Source of the DNA: an uncultured Bacteroidales bacterium
GTDB lineage: Bacteria; Bacteroidota; Bacteroidia; Bacteroidales; Bacteroidaceae
Assembly: GCA_902789725.1 (NCBI GenBank)
Contig: CADAPC010000023.1
Span: forward strand, 62,001 to 126,000
Direction of reading: 5' to 3'
DNA length: 64,000 nt
Part shown: positions 36,957 to 46,435 of the stretch, in pieces
Position numbering within the stretch: position 1 is the first letter of the stretch
Layout: every line of letters starts with the position of its first letter
Made by a program: the position numbers and the translations under genes
Notes under the pieces: generated by a model
What the model saw: only the letters and a program-made list of their open reading frames with translations
Told to the model about the DNA's origin: nothing
The model's database searches: none

Positions 36957-38332
36957 TGCAGACGAAAGACATAAAATCAGTATATTTCGTGGGTGCTGGT
37001 GGCATTGGCATGAGTGCCTTGGTCCGTTATTTCTTGATCAAGGGATATCATGTGGGCGGTTATGATAAAACTCCAAGTGAACTGACAGAGCGATTGATTG
37101 AAGAAGGGGCCAAGATTCATTATGAAGAGAATGTGGCATCCATCGATGATTGTTTCAAGCAGAAAGCATCCACGCTGGTGGTCTATACACCCGCTATCCC
37201 TGCCGAACATGAGGAATTGAAGTTCTTCCGCGATAATGGATTTGAAATTCAGAAGCGCGCTCAAGTGTTAGGCTTTCTGACGCAATCCCACAAAGGCCTG
37301 TGCGTGGCTGGCACGCATGGAAAGACCACCACTTCTACAATGGCAGCGCACTTGCTGCATCAGAGCAAAGTGGATTGCAACGCTTTCCTTGGTGGAATTT
37401 CTAAGAATTATGGCACAAACTATATCCTTTCGGAGAGCGACTACGTGGTGATTGAAGCGGATGAGTTTGACCGTTCATTCCATTGGCTGCGTCCCTTCAT
37501 GTCGGTCATCACGGCTACCGACCCCGACCACTTGGACATCTACGGCACAAAGGAGGCTTATTTGGAGAGCTTTCGGAAATACACCACACTCATCCAGCCG
37601 GGCGGTGCGCTCATTATCCACAAGGGATTGGAAATGAAGGCCGATGTGCAGGAAGGCGTAAAGGTGTATGAATACTCTCGCGAGGAAGGCGATTTCCATG
37701 CCGAAAACATTCGCATTGGCGGCGGTGAGATATGCTTCGATTTTGTGCACCCCAACGGTGTGGTGAAAGACATTCAGCTGGGCGTGCCCGTCAGCATAAA
37801 CATAGAGAATGGCATTGCGGCAATGGCCTTAGCTATATTGAATGGAGTAAGCGACGAGGAACTCCGTGCTGGAATGAAGAGCTTCAAAGGGGTCGATCGC
37901 CGTTTCGACTTCAAGGTGAAAACCGACAAGGTGGTGTTCTTGAGCGACTATGCTCATCATCCCAACGAGATTGAACAAAGTGTGAAGTCTGTGCGGGAAC
38001 TCTATCAGGACAAAAAGATTGCAGCCATCTTTCAACCGCATCTTTACACTCGCACACGCGACTTCTACAAGGAGTTTGCATCGGCTCTCTCTTTGCTCGA
38101 CACGGTTTATCTTTGCGACATCTATCCGGCTCGCGAACTCCCCATTGAAGGGGTGAGCAGCCAACTCATCTACGACAACTTGCGGCCCGGCATGGAGAAG
38201 CATCTCATCCACAAAGAGGACATCCTCCGTGTGGTGCGGCAACGGAACTTCGATGTGCTCATGTCGCTGGGAGCGGGAGATATAGAGAATTTCGTCCCTC
38301 AAATTACGGAAGAACTTTCGAGGAATGTCTGA
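36953..38332 (+). CDS. murC: UDP-MurNAc:L-alanine ligase
   Basis: 459 residues: Rossmann domain (VYFVGAGGIGMSALVRYFLI), ATP loop VAGTHGKTTTSTMAA (about 117-131), the family motif IEADEFDRSFHWL, and a C-terminal domain with FQPHLYTRTRDF. It adds L-Ala, the first stem residue. It overlaps murG by 4 nt. Confidence 0.96.
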   Translation: MMQTKDIKSVYFVGAGGIGMSALVRYFLIKGYHVGGYDKTPSELTERLIEEGAKIHYEENVASIDDCFKQKASTLVVYTPAIPAEHEELKFFRDNGFEIQKRAQVLGFLTQSHKGLCVAGTHGKTTTSTMAAHLLHQSKVDCNAFLGGISKNYGTNYILSESDYVVIEADEFDRSFHWLRPFMSVITATDPDHLDIYGTKEAYLESFRKYTTLIQPGGALIIHKGLEMKADVQEGVKVYEYSREEGDFHAENIRIGGGEICFDFVHPNGVVKDIQLGVPVSINIENGIAAMALAILNGVSDEELRAGMKSFKGVDRRFDFKVKTDKVVFLSDYAHHPNEIEQSVKSVRELYQDKKIAAIFQPHLYTRTRDFYKEFASALSLLDTVYLCDIYPARELPIEGVSSQLIYDNLRPGMEKHLIHKEDILRVVRQRNFDVLMSLGAGDIENFVPQITEELSRNV

Positions 38333-38397
38333 ACTTCTCCCCATCAAAAAAAGGAATAACGAAATGATGATGGCCGATATAAAATAAGGAGCATAAA

Positions 38398-39156
38398 ATG
38401 AAAACAAAGAAAATCATAAAGTTGATGTTGCTGTCCCTGCTCGCGCTGGGGATGGTGGTCTATGTGGCTTATGCCATGATATTCTTGTCAGGACCTGACG
38501 GTGAAGAGAAGTGTGTGGCTGTAGAATACATCATGGAGGGTGATGAGGAATCTAAATTCATCGATGAAAGTGACATGGAAAATATGCTGAAGGATGCTCA
38601 TGTCTATCCCAAGGGAATGTTGATGAAAGACGTGAACACCCGCAAAATTGAAGATGTTATCCGTAACAATGAATTTATCTCTAAAGTAGAGTGCTACAAA
38701 TCGGCTAATGGTAAGATGTGCATAAAGGTTGAACAAAGGGTGCCTGTTATGTTGGTGTTGCCAGATGGACGCAACGGATACTTTGTCGATGCTCACGGGA
38801 AAATCATTCCTTACAGAAACAATGTGTCCAACCTCGTGGTGGCCTCAGGCAGTGTCAGCGACCAATTTGCCAGCACGGAACTGTCAGAGTTTGGAAAGTT
38901 CTTACAAACCGATGAGTTTTGGAACAATCAGATTGAGCAAATCTATGTGACCAAAAACGCCAAGGGAAAAGAGGTGGTGGAACTCATTCCTCGTGTAGGC
39001 GACCAAGTCATTCATTTAGGGTCGTTGGAGAACTATGAAAGGAAGCTTCGGAAGATGAGAACTTTCTATGACAAAGCAATAGACAAAGTGGGGTGGAAGA
39101 AGTATGCCAAAGTAGATCTCGAATACGACGAGCAGATTATCTGCGCAAAACGTTAA
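38398..39156 (+). CDS. ftsQ: Division protein FtsQ
   Basis: 252 residues with an N-terminal membrane helix (KLMLLSLLALGMVVYVAYAM) and a periplasmic body. Sequence conservation is low, as usual in Bacteroidota, but the slot between murC and ftsA and the FtsQ-type motif VECYKSANGKMCIKVEQRVP (POTRA-to-beta region) support the call. It links FtsB/FtsL to the septal synthase. Confidence 0.88.
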   Translation: MKTKKIIKLMLLSLLALGMVVYVAYAMIFLSGPDGEEKCVAVEYIMEGDEESKFIDESDMENMLKDAHVYPKGMLMKDVNTRKIEDVIRNNEFISKVECYKSANGKMCIKVEQRVPVMLVLPDGRNGYFVDAHGKIIPYRNNVSNLVVASGSVSDQFASTELSEFGKFLQTDEFWNNQIEQIYVTKNAKGKEVVELIPRVGDQVIHLGSLENYERKLRKMRTFYDKAIDKVGWKKYAKVDLEYDEQIICAKR

Positions 39157-39228
39157 TTCCCCTCTGTCCTCTGTTACAGAATTTCGTGGTAATTTTAATG
39201 ACATTTATGGAAAAATAAAAAATACGAT

Positions 39229-40857
39229 ATGGCTAATTCCGATAAAGATTTCATTGTTGCGATAGAGCTTGGCTCCTCCAAGATTTGTGGTATCGCAGGA
39301 AAAAAGAAAGATGGCACGATGCACATTCTGGCTTATGCCGAAGAACAAACTGCTGGATGTGTGAAACGTGGAGTTGTTTACAACATTGAGAAAACCTATC
39401 AAAGTGTCAACAACATCATCCGAAAACTGGAGACGGTGCTGAAGACCAAGATTTCCCGTGCCTATGTGGGCCTGGCTGGCCAGTCCGTACGCTCCTACAA
39501 GTGCGTCATCAAACGTAATCTGCTCACCCAGAGCTATATTACGAACGAGGCAATTGATGCTATGAGCCAAGAGAGTTTGGAGATTCCATTTAATGACTAT
39601 GAGGTGCTGGAAAACTTCCCGCAGGAATTTATAGTCGATTCCAGTGTCATAGCCGACCCTGTGGGCGTGATGGGCACGAACATAGAGGGCGAATTCTTGA
39701 ATGTGATAGCAAAGAACACGCTCCATGCCAACATTGAGACCGTCTTTGCCAATGTGGGCATTAGTGTCGCTGAAGAGCTGATTTCACCTCTCCAACTCGC
39801 CACCCATGTGCTCACCGATGCTGAGAAGCGTTCTGGCTGTGCTTTGGTCGATTTGGGCGCCGACACCACCACCCTGGTTGTTTATAAAAATAACATCGTC
39901 CGCTACCTTGTTACCCTTCCCTTGGGAGGCAACAATATCAACAAGGATCTTTCAACCCTTCCTATTGATGAAGCTGAAACCGAGGACGTGAAGTTGAAAT
40001 TTGGAGATGCTTGCCAAGAGTTGGAGGATACGGACGATACGGAAACTCAATACTATACCACTTCCGATGGGCGGCAGATTGAGGTGAGTCTTATTAAAAA
40101 CGTGATTGAAGCCCGCATGGGAGAAATCATCGCTAATGTACGGAACCAAATCGTCAATTCAGACTATAGCGACAAACTGCTTGCCGGTTTGGTCATTACG
40201 GGAGGCTGTAGCAAAATGAAGAACATAGTGAAGGCTTTCGTGAAAAATACCAAGATTGACAAGGTCCGCGTGGCCAACAAGGTCAATCAAATGGTGGTGA
40301 AGACGTCAAATGCTGGTAGCGTCAGCATCGACAACCCTTCTACGACAACCATCCTCTCCCTCCTTCTTTCTGGCACCATCTCCTGCGGAGGCGAGTCATT
40401 CGACGGCACGCCCAACATTTTCGACCAGCAGTTGAAAGATGAAGAACGTCGCCAGCGCCAAGCTGAGGCCGAAGCCGCAGCCAAAGCCGAAGAAAAGGAT
40501 GCTACCACTTTTGATGCGGTGAAAGCGGAAATCCGCGCAGCCATTGATAAAGTGAAAGGGCAAAGAAATGAACTGCTCAACTATGGTCGCGACAAAAAGG
40601 TGCGGCAGAAGGCCAAGAATCTTTCCCTCACCATCCTCGACGAAACCATTGGCGAGCGGTATGAAAAGGCCGCTCAGGCTCTTCAGGGCAAGGACAAGTT
40701 CAAGCAGAGCCTGAAGGAAGGTTTTGACTTGGTTGAGATTCTGAAAGACGAGGTCGATAAGTTGACCAACCAAGTGAACAGGGCAAACAGTGAGAATAGT
40801 ATGTGGGAACGTTTCAAACGTACCGTTTCCGATATAGTAAATGATGACAATAATTAA
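39229..40857 (+). CDS. ftsA: Division protein FtsA, actin-like Z-ring anchor
   Basis: 542 residues, longer than the usual 420-480. Actin-fold motifs: VAIELGSSKICGIAG (phosphate 1), ALVDLGADTTTLVVYKNN (phosphate 2) and VITGGCSKMKNI (adenosine). After the core (about 400) there is a charged coiled-coil-like stretch (EERRQRQAEAEAAAKAEEKD), and the protein ends in an amphipathic helix (SMWERFKRTVSDIV), the membrane-targeting sequence. It tethers FtsZ to the membrane. It is 14 bp before ftsZ. Confidence 0.95.
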   Translation: MANSDKDFIVAIELGSSKICGIAGKKKDGTMHILAYAEEQTAGCVKRGVVYNIEKTYQSVNNIIRKLETVLKTKISRAYVGLAGQSVRSYKCVIKRNLLTQSYITNEAIDAMSQESLEIPFNDYEVLENFPQEFIVDSSVIADPVGVMGTNIEGEFLNVIAKNTLHANIETVFANVGISVAEELISPLQLATHVLTDAEKRSGCALVDLGADTTTLVVYKNNIVRYLVTLPLGGNNINKDLSTLPIDEAETEDVKLKFGDACQELEDTDDTETQYYTTSDGRQIEVSLIKNVIEARMGEIIANVRNQIVNSDYSDKLLAGLVITGGCSKMKNIVKAFVKNTKIDKVRVANKVNQMVVKTSNAGSVSIDNPSTTTILSLLLSGTISCGGESFDGTPNIFDQQLKDEERRQRQAEAEAAAKAEEKDATTFDAVKAEIRAAIDKVKGQRNELLNYGRDKKVRQKAKNLSLTILDETIGERYEKAAQALQGKDKFKQSLKEGFDLVEILKDEVDKLTNQVNRANSENSMWERFKRTVSDIVNDDNN

Positions 40858-40871
40858 ATACAAGATAGAAA

Positions 40872-42185
40872 ATGGGTGAACTTGAAGATAATATTGGCGT
40901 ATTCAACTTTGCCAAAGGAACCACAAGCATCATTAAGGTGATTGGTGTGGGTGGTGGCGGAAGCAATGCTGTCAACCACATGTACAATGAAGGTATTCAC
41001 GATGTCACGTTCGTTGTCTGCAACACCGACAACAAGGCGTTGCAAGATTCTCCCGTGCCCGAAAAAATACAATTGGGCAACGAAGGCCTTGGTGCCGGCA
41101 ACCGTCCTGACCGTGCACGGAAAGCAACCGAAGAATCTCTTGACCAGATTAAAGCGATGCTCTCCGATGGAACCAAGATGGCCTTCATTACGGCAGGAAT
41201 GGGCGGAGGAACCGGCACGGGCGCAGCACCACTCATTGCTAAAACAGCCAAAGACATGGGCATCCTCACCGTGGGCATCGTCACCATCCCCTTCCGGTGG
41301 GAAGGAAACCGTAAGATTGACCAAGCCTTAGATGGGGTTGAAGAGATGAGTAAGAATGTTGATGCCTTGCTGGTCATCAACAACGAGCGTCTGCGCGAAA
41401 TTTACCAGGATTTCACTGTCATCAAAGCCTTTGCCAAGGCCGACGATACATTGTGCAATGCAGCACGTTCCATCGCCGAAATCATCACCATGCACGGCAT
41501 CATCAATCTTGACTTTAACGATGTCAGCACTGTGCTTAAAGACGGTGGTGTCGCCATCATGAGCACAGGCTATGGCTCAGGCGAAAACCGTGTCACGAAG
41601 GGCATCAATGATGCACTGAACTCCCCGCTGTTGAACGACCGCGACATCTATCGGGCCAGCAAAATCCTCCTTCGCCTCTCTGTTCCTGATGAAACAGGCG
41701 AAAGCAACAATGCACTCATGATGGACGAGATGAACGAGGTGAACGACTTCATGGCAAAGATAAAGCGCGAAGATGTGGAAACAAAATGGGGGCTTTCCGT
41801 TGATCCCTCTCTCACCGACCAAGTGAAAATCACCATCCTTGCCACTGGCTTTGGGGTGGAAGACATCGATTCAGAGGACATGAACAACCGTCTTCAGGCT
41901 CGCGACAAAGCGCAGCAGCAGCTCGATGCTGAAAAGGCCGAGCAAGAAGCCGAACGCGCCCATCGACGCGAAACCATCTATGGTCCCGACAAGAATCACA
42001 GCACCATCCGTCGCCCGCTCTACAGCTACATCTTCAAGGAGGAAGATCTTGACAACGAGGATGTCATCAGCATGGTGGAGACCTCTCCCACTTACAAGCG
42101 CTCGAAGGAAACGTTGCGTCAGCTCACAGACATAAATTCCAGCAAATCCAATGCAGTGGAGATGGGAGCACCCATCGTTTTTTAG
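40872..42185 (+). CDS. ftsZ: Division GTPase FtsZ
   Basis: 437 residues. GTP-binding motifs: GVGGGGSNAVNHM, the tubulin signature GMGGGTGTGAAPLIA, and the T7 loop NLDFNDVSTVLKDGG. A variable linker leads to a C-terminal peptide (AVEMGAPIVF) that contacts FtsA. It forms the Z ring. Last gene of the cluster; two hairpins follow at once. Confidence 0.97.
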   Translation: MGELEDNIGVFNFAKGTTSIIKVIGVGGGGSNAVNHMYNEGIHDVTFVVCNTDNKALQDSPVPEKIQLGNEGLGAGNRPDRARKATEESLDQIKAMLSDGTKMAFITAGMGGGTGTGAAPLIAKTAKDMGILTVGIVTIPFRWEGNRKIDQALDGVEEMSKNVDALLVINNERLREIYQDFTVIKAFAKADDTLCNAARSIAEIITMHGIINLDFNDVSTVLKDGGVAIMSTGYGSGENRVTKGINDALNSPLLNDRDIYRASKILLRLSVPDETGESNNALMMDEMNEVNDFMAKIKREDVETKWGLSVDPSLTDQVKITILATGFGVEDIDSEDMNNRLQARDKAQQQLDAEKAEQEAERAHRRETIYGPDKNHSTIRRPLYSYIFKEEDLDNEDVISMVETSPTYKRSKETLRQLTDINSSKSNAVEMGAPIVF

Positions 42186-42265
42186 CACAATCTCTGTACA
42201 TTGTGCTAAACTCATACTGTAATTTCCCATGAAGGGGGCATGCCACTTTTTGTGCATGCCCCCTT
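42181..42265 (+). terminator. Two successive perfect hairpins at the ftsZ end
   Basis: First: TTTAGCACAAT/ATTGTGCTAAA (42181-42191 with 42200-42210), 11 bp, which includes the ftsZ stop codon. Second: AAGGGGGCATGC/GCATGCCCCCTT (42232-42243 with 42254-42265), 12 bp, 10-nt loop. Neither has a long T-run, so termination is probable but not certain. Confidence 0.6.
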
Positions 42266-42271
42266 GTGCAT

Positions 42272-42321
42272 GTATAAAAAAGGTGCCGACACGGTTAGAA
42301 TCACTTCTGGATGGTCGGCAC
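42272..42321 (-). terminator. gyrB terminator
   Basis: GTGCCGAC (42283-42290) pairs with GTCGGCAC (42314-42321). On the minus strand the stem is followed by CTTTTTTATACA. It faces the ftsZ hairpins, as expected between convergent genes. Confidence 0.65.
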
Positions 42322-42348
42322 GAGAATATATGTAAGAATTGAATGAAA

Positions 42349-42436
42349 TGTAAATGTGCGGTTAAGCGAGTGCAATCTCAAGCTTGCTTGAAAGATTGCC
42401 GAGCGTGAGCACATTCTGTAAATGTGCGGTTAAGCG
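42349..42436. repeat. 20-bp direct repeat that includes the gyrB stop
   Basis: TGTAAATGTGCGGTTAAGCG occurs at 42349-42368 and 42417-42436; the second copy contains the gyrB stop codon. Between them lies a hairpin-forming segment (GCAATCT...AGATTGC). Confidence 0.85.
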
Positions 42437-44406
42437 TCAATCGTTGCGTAAGTGGCATTCTTCTCGATGAACTCGCGACGTGGACCCACGTCTTCGCCCA
42501 TCAGCATGGAGAACGTGTAGTCAGCCTCAGCGGCATCGTCAATGGTCACCTGCTTCAACAAACGGGTGGCAGGGTTCATGGTGGTTTCCCACAACTGCTC
42601 TGGGTTCATTTCGCCCAGACCTTTGTAGCGCTGCACCTTGATTTTGTCCTCCTGACCCTCGCCATACGTATCGATGAATCGTTGCAGAGCGGCTTCATCG
42701 TAGCAGTATTCGCTCACTTTTCCCTTTGTGCATTTGTAGAGTGGGGGAGTGGCGATGTAGAGTCTGCCATCGCGAATCAGCTGAGGGAGGAAGCGGAAGA
42801 AGAGTGTCATCAAAAGGGTGTCGATGTGCGAACCATCGACATCGGCATCGGTCATGATGATGGTCTTATAGTAACGTAATTTCTCGTAGTTGGCTTCCTT
42901 CTGGTCTTCCGGATTCAGTCCGAACTTCACGCCAAGTGCCTGGAAGATGTTGTTTACTTCCTCGTGCTCGAAGGCCTGATGCCATTTCACACGCTCCACG
43001 TTGAATATCTTACCACGGATGGGCAGGATTGCCTGGAAGTGACGGTCGCGGCCTTGTTTAGCTGAACCACCGGCCGAATCTCCCTCCACAATGAACATTT
43101 CACAGTTCGCAGCGTCCTTGTCCGAACAGTCTGCCAGTTTGCCAGGCAGACCGCCGCCCGTCATGGGGTTTTTGCGCTGCACCTTCTCGCGTGCGGCTCT
43201 TGCTGCCACGCGTGCTTCGGCAGCAAGCACCACCTTGTCGATGACCATCTTGGCCTCTTTCGGGTGCTCCTCCAGATAGTAAGTCAATGCTTCGCCAACA
43301 GCCTGCTGCACTGCTCCAGCCACTTCGCTGTTGCCCAACTTCGTTTTTGTCTGCCCCTCAAACTGAGGCTCAGCCACTTTCACGCTGATTACAGCTGTCA
43401 GACCCTCGCGGAAGTCTTCGCCACTGATTTCAATTTTCTGCTTCTCCAGCTTTTCCGTTATCTTGTTGTCGTCAGCATACTTCTTCAGCACGCGGGTAAG
43501 AGCCGTGCGGAACCCTTGCAAGTGGGTGCCGCCCTCGATGGTGTTGATGTTGTTAACGTACGAGTGGATGTTTTCGCTGTAAGAAGTGTTGTACATGATA
43601 GCCACCTCTATGGGGGTGTTCTGCTTTTCCGTGTTCAGGTAAATCACGTCATCAAACAGGCAAGTGCGGGTAGAGTCGATGTAGCGAACAAAGTCTTTCA
43701 ATCCTCCTTCGCTGTAGAATATCTCCTGGCGCACACCCTCAATGCCCACCTCTGCATTCTTGTCCAAGCGCATGTCGGTCAGCGTAATCTTGATGCCCGC
43801 ATTCAGGTAGGCCAGTTCTCTCATGCGGTTGGCCAGAATGTCATACTTGAAAGTCGTCGTGATGAAGATGGTCTTGTCGGGCCAGAATTGCTGTCGTGTG
43901 CCCCTCAGTTCAGTCTCTCCCACCACTTTTACATCGTACAGTGGCTTGCCTTTCTCGTATTCTTGCTGATACACCTTGCCGTCGCGGAACACCTGCGAAG
44001 TCATGTGGGTGGAGAGTGCATTCACGCAGCTCACACCCACGCCGTGCAGACCGCCCGACACCTTGTAGGAACCCTTGTCGAACTTGCCGCCGGCGTGCAG
44101 CACTGTCATCACCACCTCCAGCGCGCTGCGGTGCTCCTTCTCGTGCATATCTACAGGAATGCCGCGTCCGTTGTCTTGTACTGTAATAGAATTGTCTTCG
44201 TTGATTGTTACTTCGATGTGCGTGCAGAACCCTGCCAACGCTTCATCGATTGAGTTATCGACGGTTTCATAGACAAGGTGGTGCAATCCCTTCTCGCTGA
44301 TGTCGCCGATATACATGGCGGGGCGTTTCCTTACGGCCTCCAAGCCCTCAAGGACTTGGATGTTACTGGCGGAATAATCCGCCCCGTTCATCTGAGTTTC
44401 ATCCAT
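42430..44406 (-). CDS. gyrB: DNA gyrase subunit B
   Basis: 658 residues. The ATPase domain has EAVRKRPAMYIGD, NSIDEALAGF and a glycine-rich lid (GGLHGVGVSCVNALS). The TOPRIM domain follows with EGDSAGGSAKQGRDR and DADVDGSHI, and the tail RYKGLGEMNPEQLWETTM is typical. The length suits GyrB without the E. coli-type insert; ParE is an alternative, but the gyrase-type QGRDR reading and core-gene context favour GyrB. With GyrA it introduces negative supercoils. A -7 box (TAACTTTG) lies at 44446-44453, about 40 bp upstream. Confidence 0.9.
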   Translation of the reverse strand: MDETQMNGADYSASNIQVLEGLEAVRKRPAMYIGDISEKGLHHLVYETVDNSIDEALAGFCTHIEVTINEDNSITVQDNGRGIPVDMHEKEHRSALEVVMTVLHAGGKFDKGSYKVSGGLHGVGVSCVNALSTHMTSQVFRDGKVYQQEYEKGKPLYDVKVVGETELRGTRQQFWPDKTIFITTTFKYDILANRMRELAYLNAGIKITLTDMRLDKNAEVGIEGVRQEIFYSEGGLKDFVRYIDSTRTCLFDDVIYLNTEKQNTPIEVAIMYNTSYSENIHSYVNNINTIEGGTHLQGFRTALTRVLKKYADDNKITEKLEKQKIEISGEDFREGLTAVISVKVAEPQFEGQTKTKLGNSEVAGAVQQAVGEALTYYLEEHPKEAKMVIDKVVLAAEARVAARAAREKVQRKNPMTGGGLPGKLADCSDKDAANCEMFIVEGDSAGGSAKQGRDRHFQAILPIRGKIFNVERVKWHQAFEHEEVNNIFQALGVKFGLNPEDQKEANYEKLRYYKTIIMTDADVDGSHIDTLLMTLFFRFLPQLIRDGRLYIATPPLYKCTKGKVSEYCYDEAALQRFIDTYGEGQEDKIKVQRYKGLGEMNPEQLWETTMNPATRLLKQVTIDDAAEADYTFSMLMGEDVGPRREFIEKNATYATIDA

Positions 44407-44445
44407 TGTTTTTCTTCTCTTTTATATTCTCTTTTTTAACGTTAC

Positions 44446-44453
44446 AAAGTTAC
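44446..44453 (-). promoter_or_regulatory. -7 box of gyrB
   Basis: Minus-strand TAACTTTG fits TAnnTTTG; no obvious -33. Confidence 0.55.
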
Positions 44454-44506
44454 GCGTTTTTTTTGACATGGCGAAATAAAATGGGTAAAAGTTGCTGATT
44501 TTCCCG

Positions 44507-44547
44507 AAAAAAGAAAGAGACCGCAGCGTATTGCTTGGGCCTCTTTC
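44507..44547 (-). terminator. rpsT terminator
   Basis: GAAAGAGGCC/GGTCTCTTTC-type stem (44513-44519 with 44541-44547 as the perfect outer part), followed on the minus strand by six T. It is 24 bp past the rpsT stop. Confidence 0.75.
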
Positions 44548-44570
44548 GTATTTTTGTACATACTCGTTCT

Positions 44571-44825
44571 TTAAGCGAGTTTTGCAATCATCTTGGCAGT
44601 GCCAGACTTGAGGTTTGCAGCCTTCTTCCAGTGGATGATGTTCTGCTTGGCAAGCTTGTCGAGCATCTTCTGAAGTTTTGGGAACATCTCTTCGGCTGTA
44701 GCCTTGTCCTTGGTGTTGCGGATGTCGCGCAGATAGTTGCGCATTGTCTTAGCGTAATAGCGGTTGTGAAGTCTGCGCTTCTCGTTTTGGCGGATGCGCT
44801 TCAGACATGATTTGTGGTGTGCCAT
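44571..44825 (-). CDS. rpsT: 30S ribosomal protein S20
   Basis: 84 residues from the ATG at 44823-44825 ([20 protein letters not shown]), the canonical S20 start; the frame extends upstream to 45065 but runs through the tRNA gene. Lys/Arg-rich helical protein that binds 16S rRNA. It follows tRNA-Glu on the same strand and probably shares its promoter. Confidence 0.96.
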   Translation of the reverse strand: MAHHKSCLKRIRQNEKRRLHNRYYAKTMRNYLRDIRNTKDKATAEEMFPKLQKMLDKLAKQNIIHWKKAANLKSGTAKMIAKLA

Positions 44826-44918
44826 TTGTTTTGTTTTTTTAAAGTTGTTTTGAAAAATGTTTTGGTGGAGTCCGATGTGGTATGGCGCTGCGACCTCGCA
44901 CCCATCTCCATGAAAAAT

Positions 44919-44992
44919 GGTAGCCCGTAGGAGAGTCGAACTCCTCTTTAGAGAATGAAAATCTCTCGTCCTCACCGATAGACGAACGGGCC
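44919..44992 (-). tRNA. tRNA-Glu (anticodon TTC)
   Basis: The minus strand folds as a full cloverleaf: acceptor GGCCCGT/ACGGGCT (first pair G-U), D-arm GTCTATCGGTGAGGAC, anticodon stem AGAGA/TCTCT around loop TTTTCAT (anticodon TTC), T-arm AGGAG-TTCGACT-CTCCT, ending in discriminator A and an encoded CC. It is 93 bp upstream of rpsT. Confidence 0.95.
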
Positions 44993-45022
44993 AACCTAAA
45001 GCAAATTTTTCATTTGCGAGTG

Positions 45023-45053
45023 CAAAGGTACGAACTTTTCTGATGCTGCCAAA
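45023..45053 (-). promoter_or_regulatory. Promoter of tRNA-Glu and rpsT
   Basis: Minus-strand TTTG (45050-45053), 19-bp spacer, TACCTTTG (45023-45030): a full consensus about 27 bp before the mature tRNA 5' end. Confidence 0.85.
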
Positions 45054-45153
45054 ACTTTTCGACACTTTTTTTCATCAAACTCCGCATTTTCACCCTTTGC
45101 GTGCAATTTTTCCCGAATTTCATGCTCTTTCCCCATGCTTTTCCGCACTTTTG

Positions 45154-45184
45154 TTGCAGAAGTCCCAAAAGATGCCTACCTTTG
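45154..45184 (+). promoter_or_regulatory. Promoter of recO
   Basis: TTG (45154-45156), 20-bp spacer, TACCTTTG (45177-45184). Leader of roughly 105 nt to the ATG at 45293. Confidence 0.7.
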
Positions 45185-45292
45185 TGTCTCCATCCTCTAC
45201 GTAAAGGGTTGGACAAGGAAATAATCCGTGAAATAATCTGTTATAAAAGATGGACTTTTCAATTCTTTAATCTTTTAATCTTCCATCCTTCC

Positions 45293-46039
45293 ATGCAAGA
45301 AACCATCCGAGGCATTGTGTTGCGAACAGTGAAATACGCCGACTCCTCCCTCATCATCGACCTCTTCACCTTGGGGCGAGGGCGACAGGCGTTCATGGCC
45401 AGTACCACTCGCACCAAGCGCGCAGTCCGCAGCCTTTCCTTCTGGCAGCCGCTCACGATGGCGGAGTTTGGTGCCGACCTCCGTCCCAATAGTGGCAGGA
45501 TGCCTCGTCCCATCGACACGCGTACCTATTACAATTATGTCGATTTGCCTTTCTCTCCCGTCAAGTCGTCGCTCGCGCTCTTCCTTGCCGAATTTCTCAG
45601 CGCAGCCCTACGCGAGGAGAAAGAGAATCCGCCCCTCTATCATTACCTCGAATCGTCTCTTCAGTGGTTCGACATGGTGGAGCAACCCATGGCTGTGGCA
45701 AACTTCCATCTCCTTTTCCTCATCCATCTGAGCCGGTTCTTGGGCATTTACCCCAATCTTGAGCGTCCCGACCGTTATTTCGACCTGCTTGCTGGTTGCT
45801 ATTGCGACCGCCAGCCTCCACACCCTCACTTTCTCCAACGGGACGAAGCGCAAGCACTCCCGTTCCTCTTCCGCATGGACTATCCCACCTTGCACCTTTT
45901 TCGTTTTTCGCGCTCAGAGCGCCAGCGGATGCTCCATGTTCTCAACGACTATTACCGCCTCCACATTCCCAACTTCCCCGAACTGAAGTCCTTGGAAGTG
46001 CTCCAAGAAATGTATGCTTTAAGTTACGATAATCAATAA
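45293..46039 (+). CDS. recO: DNA repair protein RecO
   Basis: 248 residues from ATG 45293 (MQETIRGIVLRTVKYADSSL), the usual RecO start; 64 upstream in-frame codons are leader. An N-terminal OB fold (to about 80) is followed by a helical C-terminal domain. The Cys cluster of some RecO proteins is reduced here. It loads RecA onto SSB-coated DNA with RecR. It diverges from the tRNA-Glu/rpsT unit. Confidence 0.88.
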   Translation: MQETIRGIVLRTVKYADSSLIIDLFTLGRGRQAFMASTTRTKRAVRSLSFWQPLTMAEFGADLRPNSGRMPRPIDTRTYYNYVDLPFSPVKSSLALFLAEFLSAALREEKENPPLYHYLESSLQWFDMVEQPMAVANFHLLFLIHLSRFLGIYPNLERPDRYFDLLAGCYCDRQPPHPHFLQRDEAQALPFLFRMDYPTLHLFRFSRSERQRMLHVLNDYYRLHIPNFPELKSLEVLQEMYALSYDNQ

Positions 46040-46233
46040 TTCTTTCAACTGACTTCAGTATGACTTCGGCATGACTTGACCTGTCAATTGATGGAAGCCA
46101 AGTAGCATTTGTAAGAAGCCCTTTTGCTATGTCAACTTAGGCAAATTCAGCAGGTATTTCGCAGGAAATGTACTGAAATACTACCCATTTCACGTTAAAC
46201 TCAACAAATCTCATTGTGAGTAAAAAAAAGTTG

Positions 46234-46241
46234 TACATTTG
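46234..46241 (+). promoter_or_regulatory. -7 box in front of the secreted-protein relic
   Basis: TACATTTG in the context GTTGTACATTTGCAACCG; the flanking CGGTTGCAAA/TTTGCAACCG style is seen at other promoters in this window. Confidence 0.5.
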
Positions 46242-46286
46242 CAACCGAAATATCTGACGAACTAAACATGGCGACATGAGCATCAT

Positions 46287-46431
46287 GAGACAAAACGCTC
46301 GACGGCGAGTGGAACACGCTGTGCCTGCCTTTCGACTTCGCCATTGATAGATATAGTGGCATAGAAGCCCGCACCATGACCGATGCTACCATTAGCGGCA
46401 CGACGCTCAACCTCATCTTCAGCGACTTGGT
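46287..46431 (+). pseudogene. Relic of a large Prevotella secreted protein
   Basis: A frame beginning near 46287 reads KTLDGEWNTLCLPFDFAID, then RYSGIEARTMTDATISGTTL, then NLIFSDLV. The 'DGEWNTLCLPF' block is a recurring element in long surface proteins of Prevotella, always far from the N-terminus. Here it follows a promoter box by only about 50 bp with no signal peptide or body, so the rest of the gene is missing. The frame then runs into a perfect 22-bp-stem palindrome. Confidence 0.6.
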
Positions 46432-46435
46432 GGGC

